Below are positions 6,935-10,316 of a DNA stretch of 10,316 nucleotides, piece after piece (the first letter of the stretch is position 1; each line of letters opens with the position of its first letter). The translations under genes and the position numbers were made by a program. The notes beneath the pieces were generated by a model that ran no database searches, was not told the DNA's origin, and worked only from the letters and a program-made list of their open reading frames with translations. The stretch is from assembly GCA_027449005.1 (NCBI GenBank), contig DAIDML010000052.1:1-10316 (forward strand), read 5' to 3'. This DNA is from Erysipelotrichaceae bacterium. Its GTDB lineage: Bacteria; Bacillota_I; Bacilli_A; Erysipelotrichales; Erysipelotrichaceae.

Positions 6935-8057
6935 ATTTGAACCCAATTTACAAAATACCATCATTGGATTCACTGTATCAGGTGTTTTGATTGTGCTATT
7001 TACATGGACATTAATGAATATTGGAAGTGTTATTGCGATCATCAAACAACTTACAGGGTTACTGTTACCTTTTATCTTTGGGTTCGCATTGGCTTTCCTT
7101 GTGGCTCCACTACAAAGTTTCATTGAGAAGAAACTGTTTAAATCACTGCAACTCAAGCATAAAGCAAAGCGAATCATTTCAACCTATACATCACTGTTGA
7201 TTACACTCAGTGCTTTGTTTGGTTTATTTCTTGTGGTAACACCACAACTCATTTCATCACTCAACACCCTTGTGGATCAAATTCCATCCTACATTGAGTC
7301 AACAACCTTATTCATCAATCAACTCATTACCCAGCTTAACAGTGAATCTGAAGTCAGTGCACTGCTTCAAGACATCAGTGAAGATGTCTTACAATCCATT
7401 AGTCAACTTGGAAGAGAAGTGTTACCCAACATCTTATCCATGAGCATTAATATGCTTACCTTCCTATTCAGATTAATCATTGGTATTTTCATTGCGGTTT
7501 ACATGCTTCTAGAGAAAGAGCGATTTTCCAATCAAATTGCGAAGTTTGTGCTTGCGATTGCATCTAAAGAGGACGCTTTTATCATCTTTAAAGTATCTAA
7601 CCTTGCCAAAGATAAATTCAACCAATTCATTTATGGTAAAACCATAGACTCCATCATTGTGGGAATTATATCATTCATCGTAATGAGCGTCTTACAGTGG
7701 CCATATGCTTTGCTTATCTCGGTGATTGTGGGAATCACAAACATGATTCCTGTTTTTGGTCCATTTATTGGAGCAGTACCAGGGTTTCTGATTCTGTTTA
7801 TTGTTTCACCCACCACAGCGTTATGGTTCATTCTCTTTATCATCATTCTTCAACAAATCGATGGCAACTACATTGGTCCAAAAATCTTGGGTGATTCATT
7901 GGGTCTTCCTACCTTATGGATTATGTTTGCGATCATTGTAGGGGGTGGATTGTTTGGTGTGTTAGGGATGTTCTTAGGGGTTCCTATCTTTGCGGTCATC
8001 TATGTGATTGTGAAGGAAACCATTCAATTAAAACTAAAAAATAAAGGCATTGAATAA
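6924..8057 (+). CDS. AI-2E/PerM family membrane protein (UPF0118)
   Basis: A 377-residue integral membrane protein with roughly eight hydrophobic spans: about 12-30, 43-62, 88-108, 175-196, 240-256, 258-275, 285-310 and a long one or pair at 331-365. The loop between spans 3 and 4 is large and polar. Family hallmarks are IPVFGPFIGAVPG (275-287) and LQQIDGNYIGPKILG (309-323). Members include E. coli TqsA, linked to autoinducer-2 export, and PerM-like proteins; others have been tied to sodium/proton antiport, so a quorum-sensing role should not be assumed. The ATG lies inside the last codons of nadE (11-nt overlap) with GAGGAGG six bases ahead, so translation is strong and probably coupled to nadE. 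It is the last gene of the run, and a terminator hairpin begins 2 nt after its TAA. Family is firm; transported substrate unknown. Confidence 0.9.
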   Translation: MKIKFEPNLQNTIIGFTVSGVLIVLFTWTLMNIGSVIAIIKQLTGLLLPFIFGFALAFLVAPLQSFIEKKLFKSLQLKHKAKRIISTYTSLLITLSALFGLFLVVTPQLISSLNTLVDQIPSYIESTTLFINQLITQLNSESEVSALLQDISEDVLQSISQLGREVLPNILSMSINMLTFLFRLIIGIFIAVYMLLEKERFSNQIAKFVLAIASKEDAFIIFKVSNLAKDKFNQFIYGKTIDSIIVGIISFIVMSVLQWPYALLISVIVGITNMIPVFGPFIGAVPGFLILFIVSPTTALWFILFIIILQQIDGNYIGPKILGDSLGLPTLWIMFAIIVGGGLFGVLGMFLGVPIFAVIYVIVKETIQLKLKNKGIE

Positions 8058-8059
8058 AG

Positions 8060-8097
8060 AAAACCACTTGGGTGTTAGTCCAAGTGGTTTTTATTTA
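8060..8097. terminator. Bidirectional rho-independent terminator between convergent genes
   Basis: A perfect 12-bp stem (8060-8071 with 8080-8091) has an 8-nt loop GTGTTAGT. On the plus strand the stem runs into TTTTTATTT, ending the nadE/AI-2E transcript. On the minus strand it runs into TTTTCTTTATT, ending the glutamine synthetase transcript, whose stop codon lies a few bases away at 8095-8097. Confidence 0.92.
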
Positions 8098-10155
8098 GAA
8101 GCTAAACAATAAATCAGTATAGGTCGGGATTGGATACAAACTGTGATCCATGAGTGATTCAATGCGATCAGCCACTTCACGACATTTAATCATATGAGGA
8201 CGAACAATGTCATTAAAGAGTTTGCCTTTAGCACGAATATCATCCATGGTATGTGCTTCATCCACCAACAACATCAACGTCTTCACTAAATCATAAGCAT
8301 CATCGACTAGTGTTGTTAACTCACTCACTTTTTCATCAGCGAAGCGGGATTTCACTAAAGAAGTCTGATGAATGTCTTTGAGAGTTGCGGGAAGGATAAA
8401 TTTAAGTAACATTTCGCTTAATGAGCGTGCTTCAAACAACACGGCTTTAAAGAATTGATCATGTAAGATTTCTACACGAGCATGCACTTCTTTATCATTG
8501 TATACTCCTTGACGAGCAAACATCGCTAAAGTAGCAGGATCTAGGTAAGAATCAATGGATTCATTGAATGATTTGATGTTTGGTAATCCACGACGTGCTG
8601 CTTCTTCAACCCATGCTTGAGAGTAACCATCACCAGAGAAAAGAATACGCTCATGTTTATTAAAACGTGAGATCAATACATCCAAGACACTTTCTTTAAG
8701 ATCCTTTTTACTGGATTCAATTTCATTGGCAATCAGTGCTAACTCATCCGCTAAAGCCGCATTAAGAATGGTGTTGGTTGTGGCTGCAGAACGAGAAGAA
8801 CCCACCATTCTAAATTCAAATTTAGATCCTGTGAAGGCAAATGGGGAAGTACGATTACGATCAGAGAATTCCTTTGGCATTTCTTTTAAGTTTGACAGTG
8901 GGGAATGAACTTCACGTGTTTTGGTGATGCTAGCAACACCAGTCGCTAATGAGCGAAGTAAGTCTTCCAGGGTTGAACCCAAGTAAATGGATATAATCGC
9001 AGGAGGGGCTTCATTGGCTCCTAAACGATGATCATTACCAGCTCCTGAAGCAGACATACGAAGAAGTGTAGGGTATTTATCAACGGTAGCCATGACTGCT
9101 ACCACAAACACTAAGAAACGTAAGTTGCTTCCAGGTTCATCACTTGGATCAAATAAATTAAGTCCAGTGTCGGTTTGTAAGGACCAGTTATTGTGTTTAC
9201 CCGATCCATTGATGCCTGCGAATGGTTTTTCATGAAGTAAGCATTCAAGACCATGTTTCTTTGCTGTTTTCTTAAGAATATCCATGATTAATTGGTTTTG
9301 ATCAATCGCAATGTGTGTAGGTGAATACATAGGCACAATCTCAAATTGATTAAAAGCCACTTCATTATGCTCGACTTTAGAATAGATCCCTAGCTCCCAA
9401 CACGCCTTATTCACATCTTCCATGAAAGCATTCACATTCTCAGAAATTGATCCAAAGTAATGATCTTCAGAATCTTGTCCTTTAGCAGGAGCTTGCCCAA
9501 TTAAAGTACGACCAGTGAGTTTTAAATCAAGACGTTGTTTAAATAAGTTCGCATCAACTAAGAAGTATTCTTGTTCTTGACCAAGATTTGGGGTTACCCC
9601 TTTAATTTCTTTATCACCTAAAAGATGTAGAACACGTGTAGCTTCTTTTGATAATGCGCGCATTGAACGTAATAAAGGTGTTTTCTTGTCTAAGGCTTCT
9701 CCGTTGAAAGAGACAAAGACACTAGGAATGCAAAGCACATGCCCACGGATGAAGGCGGGAGAGGTAATATCCCAATAGGTGTATCCACGAGCTTCAAAAG
9801 TTGCTCTTAAGCCACCTGATGGGAAAGATGAACCATCAGCTTCACCTTTAATAAGTGACTTGCCTGAAAAACGTGTGATTGGAACACCATTGTCATTGGA
9901 CTCTAAGAATGCATCATGTTTCTCAGCTGTGTTTCCAGTCATCGGTTGGAACCAGTGAGAATAGTGAGTCGCCCCATTTTCAATGGCCCATGTTTTCATG
10001 ACGTGTGCGATTGCATCGGCTACAGCAGGATCAAGTGGTTTCTCATGAGCTAAAGCTTCTTTCCATAGTTCATAGATAGGTCGAGGTAAACGATCTTTAA
10101 GTACCTTGTTGTGACAGAGGTTCTTTCCAAAAGCATCAATACTTGAGTTGTGCAT
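8095..10155 (-). CDS. glnN: Glutamine synthetase type III
   Basis: A 686-residue protein typical in length and motif order for GSIII, the large class first known from Bacteroides and cyanobacteria and also found in many Firmicutes. It makes glutamine from glutamate, ammonia and ATP in the cytoplasm, as a large homo-oligomer. Seen: GATHYSHWFQPMTGNTAEKH (61-80), GSSFPSGGLRATFEARGY (108-125), the metal-site strand GQEQEYFLVD (192-201), HNEVA (263-267), NGSGKHNNWS (316-325), SASGAGNDHRLGANEAPPA (368-386), the nucleotide/substrate segment RTSPFAFTGSKFEFR (435-449), and the C-terminal YPIPTYTDLLF (674-684). EVAF replaces the EVAP I expect after HN. The start is supported by AAAGGA 10 nt upstream, a rather long spacing. 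It has its own promoter, a short leader and a shared 3' terminator, so it is probably monocistronic. No TGTNA-N7-TNACA (GlnR/TnrA) box was found upstream, so the nitrogen-control mechanism is not visible. Confidence 0.97.
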   Translation of the reverse strand: MHNSSIDAFGKNLCHNKVLKDRLPRPIYELWKEALAHEKPLDPAVADAIAHVMKTWAIENGATHYSHWFQPMTGNTAEKHDAFLESNDNGVPITRFSGKSLIKGEADGSSFPSGGLRATFEARGYTYWDITSPAFIRGHVLCIPSVFVSFNGEALDKKTPLLRSMRALSKEATRVLHLLGDKEIKGVTPNLGQEQEYFLVDANLFKQRLDLKLTGRTLIGQAPAKGQDSEDHYFGSISENVNAFMEDVNKACWELGIYSKVEHNEVAFNQFEIVPMYSPTHIAIDQNQLIMDILKKTAKKHGLECLLHEKPFAGINGSGKHNNWSLQTDTGLNLFDPSDEPGSNLRFLVFVVAVMATVDKYPTLLRMSASGAGNDHRLGANEAPPAIISIYLGSTLEDLLRSLATGVASITKTREVHSPLSNLKEMPKEFSDRNRTSPFAFTGSKFEFRMVGSSRSAATTNTILNAALADELALIANEIESSKKDLKESVLDVLISRFNKHERILFSGDGYSQAWVEEAARRGLPNIKSFNESIDSYLDPATLAMFARQGVYNDKEVHARVEILHDQFFKAVLFEARSLSEMLLKFILPATLKDIHQTSLVKSRFADEKVSELTTLVDDAYDLVKTLMLLVDEAHTMDDIRAKGKLFNDIVRPHMIKCREVADRIESLMDHSLYPIPTYTDLLFSF

Positions 10156-10178
10156 AATTTATTCATCCTTTGCATAAT
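10151..10178 (-). repeat. 8-bp direct repeat at the start of the glutamine synthetase message
   Basis: ATTATGCA (minus strand) occurs at 10158-10151, containing the glnN start codon, and again at 10178-10171, exactly 20 bp apart, or about two helical turns. Both copies lie just downstream of the predicted transcription start. They could be a downstream operator, or coincidence. Confidence 0.4.
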
Positions 10179-10186
10179 ATGGAAGT

Positions 10187-10215
10187 ATTTTAGAGGAAAG
10201 ATAGTTAGATTGCAA
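10187..10215 (-). promoter_or_regulatory. Sigma-A type promoter of glnN
   Basis: On the minus strand, TTGCAA (10215-10210) is followed by a 17-bp spacer and TAAAAT (10192-10187). The match to consensus is four of six at -35 and five of six at -10, with ideal spacing. Transcription should start near 10180, giving a leader of about 25 nt with AAAGGA before the ATG at 10155. An A/T-rich tract just behind the -35 could act as an UP element. Confidence 0.78.
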
Positions 10216-10225
10216 GAATTTTTTT

Positions 10226-10260
10226 AATAAAAAAAGCGTTTAATGCTGATTAAACGCTTT
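10226..10260 (-). terminator. Rho-independent terminator of the upstream minus-strand gene
   Basis: A perfect 12-bp stem (10233-10244 with 10249-10260) with the loop GCTG on the plus strand. Read on the minus strand it is followed by a T-run (TTTTTTTATT counting the last stem bases). The plus-strand side has no T-run, so it acts on the minus strand. It starts 4 nt after the stop codon of the partial gene at the right edge. Confidence 0.88.
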
Positions 10261-10264
10261 AATC

Positions 10265-10316
10265 TTAATCTTCGACAAGGACAACCTCAGTCACAAAGGG
10301 AATTTCATCCGTTAAA
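10265..10316 (-). CDS. C-terminal end of an unidentified protein (partial)
   Basis: Read leftwards from the window edge, 16 codons give LTDEIPFVTEVVLVED followed by TAA at 10267-10265. The terminator hairpin begins directly after it, which is what makes this a credible gene end rather than a chance frame. The tail is acidic and hydrophobic by turns, like a closing beta strand. It is too short to assign a family. It lies upstream of glnN on the same strand but is separated from it by the terminator and glnN's own promoter. Confidence 0.6.
   Translation of the reverse strand, partial: LTDEIPFVTEVVLVED

Noticed and set aside
6863-7177. Minus-strand open frame of 104 codons across the nadE/AI-2E junction
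   Set aside because: It lies opposite two well-supported genes and has a composition typical of antisense reading of membrane-protein codons.
10156-10232. GlnR/TnrA operator in the glnN promoter region
   Set aside because: No TGTNA-N7-TNACA pattern could be found on either strand.

Overview
The window reads as an ordinary chromosomal segment of a low-GC Gram-positive bacterium. Coding is dense, the standard code is used (UGA ends several genes), codons are A/T-rich in third position, and most starts carry a Shine-Dalgarno sequence. A type III glutamine synthetase, paired short and long U32 proteins and a glutamine-dependent NAD synthetase in one segment suggest the Firmicutes, perhaps an Erysipelotrichia-like lineage. 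The lineage is inference from gene content, not demonstrated.

Layout. On the minus strand from the left edge to 971 lies a threonine aldolase missing only its C-terminal end. A 70-bp divergent spacer separates it from a plus-strand run of six genes (1042-8057): an MFS-type membrane transporter, a short U32 protein without the cysteine cluster, a full U32 protein with four clustered cysteines, a SPOUT (TrmH/SpoU) RNA methyltransferase, a glutamine-dependent NAD+ synthetase and an AI-2E/PerM-family membrane protein. The first three junctions are ATGA overlaps of 4 nt, the fourth is a 13-nt gap, and the fifth is an 11-nt overlap, so one operon is likely. It ends at a perfect hairpin that also serves the convergent glutamine synthetase gene on the minus strand (8095-10155). 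That gene has its own good promoter. Behind the promoter is the terminator of a further minus-strand gene, of which only the last 16 codons are visible.

How the genes fit together. The two U32 proteins resemble the tandem pair (YrrN/YrrO, TrhP1/TrhP2) that in Bacillus subtilis hydroxylates uridine 34 of tRNA. The next gene is an RNA methyltransferase, so the core of the operon is best read as an RNA-modification module with a transporter in front and NAD synthesis plus a second membrane protein behind. Threonine aldolase (glycine/threonine metabolism) and glutamine synthetase (nitrogen assimilation) flank it as separate units.

No mobile element, CRISPR array, tRNA or rRNA gene, or clear novel system was seen. 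The observations most worth a second look are: the U32 pair beside a SPOUT methyltransferase with a divergent third motif; an extended -10 element placed so that the nadE transcript would be leaderless or nearly so; a perfect 9-bp inverted repeat bracketing the SD-less start of the transporter; and an 8-bp direct repeat at 20-bp spacing at the start of the glutamine synthetase message.
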